Below are positions 46,901 through 54,720 of a stretch of DNA of 64,000 bases, one piece after another. The position numbers and the translations under genes were made by a program. Every line of letters begins with the position of its first letter. The stretch's first letter is position 1. The stretch lies in contig OX155951.1 in NCBI GenBank assembly GCA_944548615.1, positions 19,068,789 through 19,132,788 on the forward strand, in the 5' to 3' direction. The notes under the pieces are model-generated. The model worked only from the letters and a program-made list of their open reading frames with translations, searched no databases and had not been told where the DNA came from. The DNA is from Micropterix aruncella (taxonomy: Eukaryota > Arthropoda > Insecta > Lepidoptera > Micropterigidae).

Positions 46901-47418
46901 GGTACGTCCTACCAACCACTCCATAAGGCATGTGGCTTCTGAGATTTGAATGCGTTCAGTGCTTTTCATATAGCGATATAGGTCGATGTCAGCGGATTTC
47001 AAACTTGCTCACTTGTCAACTTGACAGATGTGCATTTTGTGCATTTCGAATGCTGCACTTTTTTTACGAAAGGAGCGCCCCCGCTGAACGCAAGCCATGA
47101 ATCGCAGGCCTAGGACGCTAAATTGTCTTGCGGAAAAATGATGGTAGAAGCAGGTTAAAATCGCGTCCTATGTTTAAGCAAACGACATTATAAAGTAATT
47201 CCGCATTGCATTTCTGAATACATAGAAGATCGCTCGAAAATTACGACCTATATACAGTGGAAAAATCAAGGGCCGCGAACGAATTCTACCGAGTCCGCCA
47301 TTACCTAAATCTAGAATATCCTACATTTCAAATATGCCGAAAAGACGCGTGGACTACATTATAACGGTTAAATCGCACTTACATCGGCGGGAAGATCGTT
47401 TATTACGAGGCGAAGCAT
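25972..47418 (-). CDS. RRM-domain protein of unknown function (eight coding exons)
   Basis: Coding exons (complement): 47383-47418, 39367-39579, 36161-36442, 35582-36053, 32965-33065, 32516-32782, 27500-27659, 25972-26381. All phases agree, giving 646 residues. Residues 1-80 form an RNA-recognition motif: LVINDLP (RNP2 position, 4-10) and RTFAILAF (RNP1 position, 41-48). Next is a Gly/Asn/Arg-rich region with a short coiled coil (about 84-177) and a basic Pro/Lys region. A conserved-looking block follows (NYFNIREYYEQMCTFYNAFA, then YDLKDKKYVVKLLSKYPP, then VLGCFTKQQQQQVLKH), and then an acidic Glu-rich tail. This suggests a nuclear RNA-binding factor, but I do not recognise the family. Exon 2's donor (AAG/GTTTTC) is weak and is the least certain junction. 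The long introns are full of transposons. Confidence 0.75.
28059..29127. mobile_element. pogo/Tigger-like non-autonomous element
   Basis: The ends are CAGTAGAACTCTAATTAGCC at 28059 and, inverted, CTGTAGAAGTCTAATTATCC at 29127. TA lies on both sides and subterminal GGATAATCG-type repeats are present, all typical of pogo/Tigger derivatives. No transposase is visible. It is interrupted by another element at 28173-28550. Intron 7 of the RRM gene. Confidence 0.7.
28173..28550. mobile_element. 378-bp MITE nested in the pogo-like element
   Basis: CAGGATGTTCCAGAAGTCGA at 28173 is matched by the inverted end at 28550 (CAGGATGTCTCAGAAGTCGA). The match extends about 75 bp through GGAAACGGGTGATAGGGCAA. 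TATA flanks both sides. The interior is AT-rich and non-coding. Confidence 0.85.
30190..31075 (+). pseudogene. R1-clade LINE 3' end, frameshifted
   Basis: RKRKVLAMVIQSIILYSSPV, then WADAM and ALRVCSSYR match the region after the RT domain of R1/LOA-type elements. A later frame gives YCTCTNDNAEHTIFVCPRFK, the C-terminal cysteine-histidine motif. At least two frameshifts separate these blocks. The 3' region has GGGGTTTTAGTCAGTAAGAG and ends near an A-rich tail at 31075. Opposite strand to the host gene's intron. Confidence 0.75.
31853..32110. repeat. Long inverted repeat (MITE-like), about 85-bp arms
   Basis: The left arm TCAATGCCGAAAACTCC ... GGCAACTCCGCGCGGGGATG is inverted on the right (CATCCCCGCGCGGAGTTGCC ... 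GGAGTTTTCTGCATTGA). The GC-rich inner part of the arms is nearly perfect. No coding potential and no clear target duplication. Confidence 0.8.
33458..33611. repeat. Hairpin-forming inverted repeat, 154 bp
   Basis: GTGGTTTTATACCAGGGAGC ... TTGTTAATTAGACGTAATTG is mirrored by CAATTACGTCTAATTAACAA ... CCCTGGTATAAAACTAC, with TGATTGGT-type simple repeats at the centre. It lies in intron 4 of the RRM gene. Confidence 0.85.
33620..35560. other. Intron 4 remainder, no element assigned
   Basis: AT-rich with many short A or T runs. There is a GC-richer patch at 33790-34070. I see no exon, RNA gene or clear transposon. Confidence 0.4.
37060..37200 (+). repeat. Dispersed repeat, member 1 of an inverted pair
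   Basis: Contains TATGTTGTTAAGACCTGTGC and CAAGTTTGCA. A diverged copy lies on the minus strand at about 38640-38790, 1.4 kb away. The family is unknown. Confidence 0.6.
37289..37444. mobile_element. Small pogo/Tigger-like MITE
   Basis: It begins CAGTGGAACGTCTAATAACA and ends TTATGAGATTCTACTG, with TA on both sides. Internal CGTTATGAG/CTCGTTAAG motifs are of the type found in pogo-derived MITEs. 156 bp, non-coding. Confidence 0.65.
38640..38790 (-). repeat. Dispersed repeat, member 2 of an inverted pair
   Basis: Read on the minus strand it gives TATGTTGTTAAGACCTGTGC then AGAGACCAAGTTTGCA, matching the copy at 37060-37200 with roughly a fifth of bases changed by eye. Confidence 0.6.
39580..42330. 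other. Intron 1 of the RRM gene, no gene seen
   Basis: AT-rich. A short direct repeat (ACATTTTGCCTCTTGTTC, twice) lies at about 40727-40762. A GC-richer patch is at 40780-41230. I find no exon that would fit the phase of the host gene. Confidence 0.4.
42331..42450 (-). mobile_element. pogo/Tigger-like end fragment
   Basis: ACTGTAGAACTCCAATTATC then CGACTATCCGAATCGCTGAA, then AATTAAAATGGAAAACAATT. This is the same terminal sequence as the right end of the element at 28059-29127, in reverse. Only one end is present. Confidence 0.65.
42493..43770 (-). mobile_element. Full-length mariner element with intact TIRs and broken transposase
   Basis: The 23-bp terminal repeats (GGTGTACAAATATGAAACCG plus GTA) at 42493 and 43770 match perfectly. 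TA lies on both sides and the length is 1278 bp, all standard for mariner. The minus-strand transposase starts near 43611 (MSNFVPENSDLREALIFCFH). Identifiable blocks include YGEHALGRTQYNEWF, MGKMLKFGRWVPHEL and HPPYSPDLAPSDYYLF, the last carrying the third catalytic aspartate. At least three frameshifts separate the blocks, and the first catalytic motif (normally TGDEKW) reads TGNNK. The protein is dead, but the ends could still be mobilised in trans. Confidence 0.92.
43796..43945. repeat. Degenerate tandem repeat, period about 42 bp
   Basis: About 3.5 diverged units built on TTGACATGG/TTGACACGCG ... CGCAACTGCCCGTGTCAACT. It begins directly after the mariner's right end. Confidence 0.65.
44944..45918 (+). 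mobile_element. PIF/Harbinger element (internally deleted)
   Basis: The ends AGCTGGGCATTGACG at 44944 and its inverse at 45918 continue into TTTTTCGC-TCAGT. They are flanked by TTA (44941-44943 and 45919-45921), the 3-bp duplication typical of Harbinger. The element is 975 bp and encodes only the N-terminal part of a transposase. Another internal palindrome (CCACGGAAAATATCCGTGG) is near 45800. Intron 1 of the RRM gene. Confidence 0.88.
45194..45472 (+). pseudogene. Harbinger transposase N-terminal fragment
   Basis: An open frame of 92 codons: RKRKQWIKEWL, RMEEGTYFKILELVTPYIVK, QDTNMGQAI and RLTATLRFLASG. This matches the start of ALP1/Harbinger transposases and then stops. The DDE catalytic region and the Myb-like accessory gene are missing. 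Confidence 0.85.
45922..47382. other. Intron 1 of the RRM gene, proximal part
   Basis: I see no exon or classifiable repeat here. The sequence becomes GC-richer towards the first exon. The donor GTAAGT of that exon is at 47377-47382. Confidence 0.4.
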
Positions 47419-47673
47419 GGCTGAAGCACCGCGACTCGACTGCGCTCGCAAACACTTGATAACTAACAAACGCGTTCACAAAACACTTCAAATACGCCTT
47501 ATTGTTGCACTTTATACGCTTGCCATAATTTTGTGAACAAAACGCGATGAATTCACAATGCGGCGAATGAACTGTGCGAGAGCGACGAACCGACCCGGCG
47601 AAAATTCGGCACGAAGAACGCAAAACGCCGACGCCGCTAGCCAATATGGCGGACCCAAGCGTAGCGTTGCGCA
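47419..47673 (-). promoter_or_regulatory. 5' UTR and probable promoter of the RRM gene
   Basis: The minus-strand region just above the ATG is relatively GC-rich (GAACCGACCCGGCG, ACGCCGACGCCG), in contrast to the AT-rich surroundings, and lacks an obvious TATA box. The assignment is by position only. It is bounded at 47674 by a foldback element. Confidence 0.4.
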
Positions 47674-48603
47674 GGGGGGCGCCAGTTTTGCATGCGGCAG
47701 TCTTGCACAAATGTCACTTTTGACAGTTCCAAATCTGTTGAGGGCAGATTTGCAGGAGGCAACCTTGCAGGCGGCAACCTTGCAGGCGGCAACCTTGCAG
47801 GCGGCAACCTTGCAGGCGGCATTTTTGCAGACGGCATTCTTGCAGAAAGCAAACTTGCATACAAACCCGAAGTTAGCAACGTTTGAGAATGGCGCATTAG
47901 GACATGATTACATGAATAAAATAATTTTATATTATTTTACAAACCAAAAATAAAGCAGTAAAGCGGTCATATGTTATTAATTTTAAATTTAGAAAAAGAA
48001 GTAGCAAATTATCATGTCAGGGTAAATTAAAGTGGTGAATATTTTTACCTCTCCACATTTAATTACCGGCATCCTTGTAGTGGATGATTCAGTACATCAA
48101 ACTAAACAAAAACATGTTTTAAGTTTTTCTGTTAGGTTAGGTTAGGTTTTTCTTTCCCTAAAATCGAAGTGACATTAATTACCGGCATCCTTGTAGTGGA
48201 TGATTCAGTACATCAAACTAAACATTAAAAAAAATGTTTTAAGGTTTTCTGTTAGGTTAGGTTAGGTTAGGTTTTTCTTTCCCTAAAATCGAAAGTTGAT
48301 TGCTGAGATCCGCGATGGAGAGGACACTCAAAGAAGTGGACTGGTTTCCCTACCCTGACATATGAAAACGCGGCTTTTGTCGATTTCTACTCTGGTAACA
48401 CTAAATTTTAAATACGATGTTTTGCTTCTAACTTCATTTTCTGCAAAAATGCCGTCTGCAAAAATGCCGACCCTCGAAACGTCAGTTTGACATTTGCAAA
48501 ACTGCCTTCTGCAAGATTGCCTTCTGCAAAACTGCCGCCTGCAAGAATGCCGTCTGCAAGATTGCCGTCTGCAAATCTGCCTTCTGCAAGTTTGATGGGA
48601 CCC
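47674..48603 (+). mobile_element. Foldback-type DNA transposon (intact third copy)
   Basis: A 930-bp copy from GGGGGGCGCCAG to GATGGGACCC. It is flanked by GTTGCGCA at 47666-47673 and 48604-48611, an exact 8-bp target duplication. The left arm has one more 15-bp unit than the other copies. The core has the duplicated 116-bp block, one half with two fewer TTAGG repeats. It is very similar to the copies at 2880-4711, so the family moved recently. It sits about 255 bp upstream of the RRM gene's ATG. Confidence 0.92.
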
Positions 48604-48688
48604 GTTGCGCACCTTCCAAATGTGCTTAATATATTGGGCCGATTAATACGGTTTCAGCTTTTCTGGCTTTCGTTTTTTATACTGTCAT

Positions 48689-48875
48689 GGGACGTTTTAC
48701 ACTCTCGCGCGAGGCGAGACGCAAAACCATGTTGTAAACAAACGGAACAGAGACAAGGCTTCTAGCAAGTAGGTAAACATTTTGTACGCTCGTTAGAAGC
48801 TTTGACTCTGTTCCATTTGTTTAGTGATATGGTTTTGCGTCTCGCCTCGCGCCTCGCGCGAGAGTGTAAACGCCC
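48689..48875. mobile_element. Palindromic MITE, copy A
   Basis: It begins GGGACGTTTTACACTCTCGC and ends GCGAGAGTGTAAACGCCC. Almost the entire 187 bp folds on itself: GACGCAAAACCAT ... ATGGTTTTGCGTC, then GGAACAGAG ... CTCTGTTCC, with TAGGTAAACATTTTGTACGC near the centre. Confidence 0.85.
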
Positions 48876-48976
48876 TATCCAAGTTGCAAGAACAGAAGGT
48901 CGTCTGTTGCAAGAACGGATTTGGTGAGCGGATTCGGTCGCCGTACTAAATCCGAGCGTCTGTTACGGCTAATATA

Positions 48977-49174
48977 GGGCGTTTACACTCTCGCGCGAGG
49001 CGCGAGGCGCGAGGCGAGACGCCAAACCATATCAGTAAACAATGGAACAGAGGCAAAGCTTCTAACGAGCGTACAAAATGTTTACCTACTTGCTAGAAGC
49101 TTTGCCTCTGTTCCGTTTCTTTACAATATGGTTTTGCGTCTCGCCTCGCGCCTCGCGCAAGAGTGTAGACGCCC
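48977..49174. mobile_element. Palindromic MITE, copy B
   Basis: Same family: TA then GGGCGTTTACACTCTCGCGC at the left, and GCGCAAGAGTGTAGACGCCC at the right. Its central sequence is the reverse complement of copy A's, so the two lie in opposite orientation 100 bp apart. Confidence 0.85.
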
Positions 49175-49199
49175 CATAATGGGGCATTGACTTTCCTTA

Positions 49200-49272
49200 C
49201 TACTCTGTTCCATTTGTTTACTGATATGGTTTTGCGTCTCGCCTCGCGCCTCGCGCGAGAGTGTAAACGCCC
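49200..49272. mobile_element. Palindromic MITE, half copy C
   Basis: Only the right arm is present: CTCTGTTCCATTTGTTTACT ... GGTTTTGCGTCTCGCCTCGC ... GTGTAAACGCCC followed by TA. Confidence 0.8.
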
Positions 49273-49274
49273 TA

Positions 49275-51115
49275 TTACAGTTCTTTATTATTTTCTTGTA
49301 CGGAGCGAAAATCAATTATTGTCTCGTAAACCCAGTGCCATATAACCACTAGACCCCGTGACCAGACTGAGAATGCGTCAGCCGAATAGGGCTGATCGGG
49401 ACTCGGTCGCTTTCAATGTCGGGCCGATGGGAATGTGACTCTCGTAGGCGATAAACGCGCATGCGCAACTAAACAAGGATGGAGGGGGCTTCTTATGCAG
49501 CTATCTCTTTCTATTCGGTGAACGCATTCACTCACAGCTTGCCTTCGCACTCCCGTTCTCTATTTTGTTACGTCCATGTACGGATCGTGGATCATAGTAT
49601 GCTCTTTACAGTCATATAAGTAGACCACTGAGTTACTTTCTAAAATAACATGCTAATCCTCGGTGATTCCCAAAACCGCGTGGTTTAATATTTTTAAGCT
49701 ATTGCATAGCTTTTATCGCGGGCCTAGGCCAGCGCGGCGACCGAATGAAGAAATTTCTAAACGAAAATTAATGATTTTAAACTGATAATTACGTCTAAAC
49801 GAGTACTGCGTACGATTCGAAAAAAATATATGTTAAACAAGAACATTTTCCTAATATTCTTAGCTTTGAATATTTTAGATTTTGTTTATATTACATAGTG
49901 TAATTAATTTGTGAAATTAGGTCTAACCGAACACAAAAACGACTACAACGCAAATACTATCTGGCGTATTATTATGAAACCTGCACCATTTTAAAGATAA
50001 TTTAATTATCTATCTTTTTATCTACGATTTTTTTTGAATAATCCGTTTTTTTGCTTTGCCGAATAAAAAAATCGCGCGCGGCACTCTATCGGAAGACGTT
50101 TAAATTATTCCGAAGCCGCAGATGATTCGGAATAATTTAAACGTTTTCCGATAGACCGCAATTATCTGATATCAGAAAAAATAAAAAAAATAAAATTAAT
50201 GAATAATTATAATTGCATAAGTTATTAAAAATGCTATGCAATAGCTTTACCGCGGCAGTCCCCGAGTGCCACACGTATTTTTTTATTTTTTTATTTTGAA
50301 AATAGTTTTATTCCGCACCAAAGAGTCCATTTTTAATGGGGTAGTGTACGAATTGCGAAAACGTAAGTGCAAATCGCGAAAAAATAACTTTTATGAACAC
50401 TTAACTTTTAAGTCGTGTCGCATCTTGGCGAAGTATAATGAAGTCGTGCAGAATAATCTACGTATGATCACGATGCGCTATCTAGCGGTTGGTAAAATGT
50501 CGCTGATATTGTTTATTTACGACTTATTACCTACCGCTAGATGGCGCAGCGTGCTCAAACGCTTCTCAACCCTTTACTTAAGAGTCAACTTCTTCAAATT
50601 TTCAAATTAAAAAAAAAAAAACAAAAAATATTTTTTTCCGTCCGGTCCGTCGAAAAACGCAAAACTGAAATGGACCGCTGTCGAGAATATCAATCGCAGA
50701 CGTTTAATCGTCAATCGTGATTAACGATTAAAACTAATCAATCGTTAGTCGCCGATTGACGATTGACCAAATCAATCGTTAGTCGCCAATCGCGATCAAC
50801 GTATTCAATCGTCAATCGTTAGTCGACTAAATTACCAAGGTAGGTATTACCCAGCGGCGGTCACTAGTGACTTGTTGTTAGAACCGCCATAATAATGGAG
50901 ACGACATTACCCATTTAAATGAAATTATTGTTTGGTAAATAAAGAATTATAGAATCTTTGACATTCCATCGCGAATATATTTACGCGAACTTTGCTGAAA
51001 GTAGAAAACCGTAATTCTTTTCTGCATCAAAATATATTGGGCTGGAAAATACGGCTACCGGAAATGAAATTGGCGGGAGCGGACCTCGACATTTTGTTAG
51101 TTTTCAAGTTTGAAA
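49275..51115. other. Intergenic stretch with small inverted repeats, no gene seen
   Basis: Contains a strong hairpin at about 50088-50155 (TCTATCGGAAGACGTTTAAA ... TTTAAACGTTTTCCGATAGA). Two copies of a motif GCTATNGCATAGCTTT-ACCGCGG-like flank it at 49697 and 50232. A degenerate repeat of TCAATCGTTAGTCGCC lies at 50694-50835. There is no convincing coding sequence. Confidence 0.5.
50475..50547. repeat. Inverted repeat GCGCTATCTAGCGGT / ACCGCTAGATGGCGC
   Basis: A 15-nt arm pair (two mismatches) spaced by about 43 nt. A diverged relative, with CGATATCTAGTGG ... CCGCTAGATGGCAC and the same downstream GACGCTTCTCAA-type sequence, is at 55261-55308. This points to a small dispersed MITE. Confidence 0.65.
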
Positions 51116-54086
51116 ATGGCGGTCAAATGGATTGTTAACGCAAAAACACCAGATATTATAAAGCTTTCATGTTTTATATGCAAAATTAACAACGAAGAAA
51201 AGCGCGACCACTCGGCGAAGTCGTTATTTCACTGGAAAGTGCTGAAATGCAGGTGAATTGAATAAGTAAGAACCGGTGCATCCGGTGAAATAAGAAAACG
51301 GAAAAACTTAATTGAAAATCATTTCAGGATGTTGATATTTACGAATCCGATGCTAATTGCATCTCCCGATTTGCATAGCGACGCGCAAATAATTATAATA
51401 TTTCCAAAAGAAGCCTTTACAGAAGTCTCCATTTTGGAAATGCTCGACAAGTTTGGAATCACTAAAGTGTGTGAAAAGAAGAAAGTGGATAGCTCCCTAA
51501 TCGAAACGTGTTTCAGTTATACGTTGAGAGCGAAAATAGCTCCTTTGTGGAATGTGATTGGGACGAATATGTTGATAAAAGGAAGAAATTTTCTGATGGA
51601 CAAGGGGCCGCTTGGCGGTGTATCTCTAAATGTGTATGTGAATGCGGCTACTATAACGATGGAAATAATACCGAAGCGTGTAAGATTCCCCATAGATGAC
51701 CATCTTGAGGTTGTAGATTGTATGGTTACGATATTGCCCAGTTTAAATAAGGCAAGAGCTATGTCTTTAAGTGATAAGATTCCAGAGTCGTGTCTGTATC
51801 GGAACTACCGAGAACTGCAGCGACATTGGAAGAATGTGGTGAGTTTCTTTTCAGTTTCCTATAAAATATTTATGGATAATATTTTTTGTTTCTTGTTCAG
51901 CACGGATATCGATTGCCGAACGAAGAACAGCGTTACGCTGAAGTTTTGTTTTGGAGAGGCCCTCCTTTAACATACCCGGTGGTATGTATTAAATCTCAGC
52001 CGCCGATCGTAACACCGGCTCTGCCCCAGGATGGTGTAAGAAAGTTCATCACTGAATACTACTAGCATTCCTACCATAGACTAATCTAACTAACTGTTTC
52101 CTGTTCTTATTTATTTAATTTGTTTGGTTTTCAATGTATTTGTAGAGCGATCTTTTGAATGTATTCCTGAGCGATTTGAGGATGAAAATGCCAATGATTT
52201 TTAACTATCCATTAATATTCCATCCATTTGTGCTAAAGGGAATGGATGAAAATCACGCACAAACATGTGTAGACAGACTATCTGTAAACGTGAGTAAACA
52301 CTGATCTTTCGAGGGTAAATCAAAAATAATTAGTAACTTTTTTGTTATAATTAGACATATTATAATTGTAATAAGACATAATTCTTATAATTAGACATTT
52401 ATTGATTATTAATATACGCAAGTGAAAACTTTACTTCTCCTCTATATATCCTCCTGCAAGCTCCACACACTTTAGCCAACAATTTGGAAGCTGCAATATC
52501 TCTCTCTTATAAAAAGATTGAGGTTGAGTTGAGCCAATTGTGCACGTGCTCCTTGACTTCTTCATTGCTTGTGAATGGTTCTCCTCCAAGTGATTCTTTC
52601 AAGGGTGCAAACAAAAAATAGTCACAAGGGGACAAGGCTAGACTGTAAGGAGGGTGTCCGAGGGTTTCCCAGCGATCTCCGACCAGGCCTGTTTTTAATT
52701 TCCGGTCAACAACCTCGGAACCCATCGGGCATTAATTTTTCTGAAGCCAAGACGATCAGTGATAACGGAACCACTCCCATAGCTGATACCCACTTCTGAT
52801 GAGATTTCTTCAATATTTACCCGACGATCATATTCAATAAGTTCTTTAACAGAATGGATATTGTCATCTTTGACTTGTCCTTGGGCGTTGATTATGACCT
52901 TCGTTTTTGACACCTTCTCGCAAACCCTTAAATTCTCTGGCCCACGTATACCCACGATTCTGAGAGTGTTCTGTCCCGAAACTGCGCCTCCAATGCACTA
53001 AAAATTTCCGATGGTTTAATGCCCTCATTGGTTAAGAACTTTATGATGATGCGTTGTGCAACAGACGAATCAACTTCTTGCACGGTCATGGCTGTACTGA
53101 CGACAGAATCGATTGCACTCGCTAACAGGATTGGAATCAGGCTCTCAGAAAATTATTGTCTATGGACGGCAAATAAATAGTGCTTGCCAAAAATATATAA
53201 GTAGTACACGTATTTATGCATTAATTTCGATATAGATTTAAATTAAAAAACATTTGCAAGTTAGGTTTTTCGTCATTACCCAAATAATCATAATTCAAAG
53301 TAGAATACCTATTGGTAAAACAACGTCAATATCAGCCAATTCTTCTAAATTGGTAGTGTCATCTTTGGCAAAGATGCGATGTAACATGTCCTCAAATGGT
53401 ATAAATTCTGAACTTTTTAGGCAATGTAATTTCAAAAAATGCATAAAAAAATCTAAGCAAAATTGATCCGAATAGACGTATAAAGAAATTATAGTACTTT
53501 TAGGTACTATCTTGATCTTGCGATAGTATATAGTACATGGCATGACATTATAGTACAAATACTATAATTACAGTATGAATTCCAACACTGCTTGCTAACC
53601 AAGTCGGTTTCCCCCATAGATTTATTTAATAACTCTATGGCTTCCCCACTCTTTACAAACCAAATATCAACTGCACTCGACATCATCTCGATAGAAACTG
53701 CGTAGTAAGCAAAATAGCAAAATTACTGTTTATATTTGATTCATCCTTGTATTATTGCATATTGGGAACCATTGATACAAAATAAATATCACAAGACAAT
53801 AAACTTATTTAAATTAGCAGTCCTTTTAAAATGTACTGATTAATTATTTTTTCAGGATCACGACACAAGTTATTCTCAGAATATAAGCCTTTGCACTCCT
53901 ACGCAGAATGCATTGCAAGAAACTACAATACCCATTATCCCAACTTTTAAGCCGAAGATCAACAACCAAATGCAAATTGCAAAATCAAACAATGTAGAAT
54001 TTCAGGTGCCAACGCCGAAACTAGCGAAAATTGATAAAGGGAAAGGCAGCGCAAAATCGACGTTGAAGAAAAAAAATAAAAAATAA
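51116..54086 (+). CDS. C18orf63-like protein (DUF4708 family)
   Basis: Five coding exons, 51116-51252, 51328-51838, 51901-52035, 52146-52289 and 53856-54086, are all in phase, giving 385 residues. Similarity to vertebrate C18orf63 runs throughout: CFSYTLRAKIAPLWNVIG, LIKGRNFLMDKG, VTILPSLNKA, YRNYRELQRHW joined across a junction to HGYRLP, then TYPVVCIKSQP, and FLSDLRMKMP matching human FLSDLKSKLP. The donor GGT/GTAAGA at 52035 was chosen because it restores that last block; reading through gives an early stop. The last exon encodes a basic, lysine-rich tail. The molecular function of the family is unknown to me. Intron 4 holds a mariner relic. The stop codon is only 65 bp from that of the opposing ankyrin gene. 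Confidence 0.88.
52507..53110 (-). pseudogene. mariner transposase relic with core deleted
   Basis: Minus strand: a start-like MTVQEVDSSVAQRIIIKFLT, then after a frame change ELIEYDRRVNIEEISSEVGI (helix-turn-helix) and RKINARWVPRLLT. This passes almost directly into LGHPPYSLALSPCDYFLFAP, the third-aspartate block. The segment holding the first two catalytic aspartates is missing. It lies antisense in intron 4 of the DUF4708 gene. Confidence 0.8.
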
Positions 54087-54151
54087 AATGAAAAAGTTAA
54101 ATTTACATTTTAAGTTTAATAATAATGTAATAAATTATTCAAAGTTTTTAA

Positions 54152-54720
54152 TTAATTGGGTGAATTTAAATGTGAATATGATGGAAAAAACTGCTTTGTT
54201 GTGAGAATTGGTGAGTATTGCTGTGGAGATCCCGATAAATCCGGGCACGACGCCGATAATTTAAAGAAATTTTCAACCGATGGAGACAGGAAAGCTTTCT
54301 GAGATTGCATCTGTCGTTTCGCTCGTGTGTCGAGCGGAAACTCTGCTTTGGGAACTTTGAGTCCGAGCACCTTAGCGAGCGATTCTAAAGTGTGCCCCGT
54401 CGGGAGAGTCGGCAACTTCATATCGCATTTATTTGTAGCTATCAAATGTTTCAAAGCATCCGTCCGGTTTAGAGCCATGGCTGCCGCCGCTGCTTTTGTT
54501 ATTTCTTCAATCGTGCTGCGCGACAGTAAAACATCCCACTTTGGTCTCTTTCCACTCCAGCCATGTTTCGACGCAACAGCTAACTGCAGAATGTGAACGC
54601 CGGCTGAGCAGCACGCATGAGGATCAGCACCACCTTTCAGGAGTAAGTCCACTTGGGCGTAGTCGCCCTTTCGTGCAGCAGATACCAGAAACGAATCGGA
54701 TGGGATGACATTTTCCTTCC
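54152..54720 (-). CDS. Last exon of an ankyrin-repeat protein gene (partial)
   Basis: The exon begins after a pyrimidine tract and AATAAG at 54721-54722 and reads 188 codons to the stop at 54152. Near its start is an ankyrin repeat (VSAARKGDYAQVDLLLKGGA then DPHACCSAGVHILQLAVASK). A second, weaker one follows (AAAAAMALNRTDALKHLIAT). The tail is Ser/Pro-rich and probably disordered. The exon enters in phase 2, so more coding exons must lie upstream on the minus strand; I found none between here and G6PD at 56109. The precise gene is not recognised. The acceptor could instead be 5 bp further in. Confidence 0.7.

Noticed and set aside
47354..47710. 118-codon minus-strand frame over the RRM gene start
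   Set aside because: Out of frame with the RRM exon and running into the foldback element, so not a natural protein.
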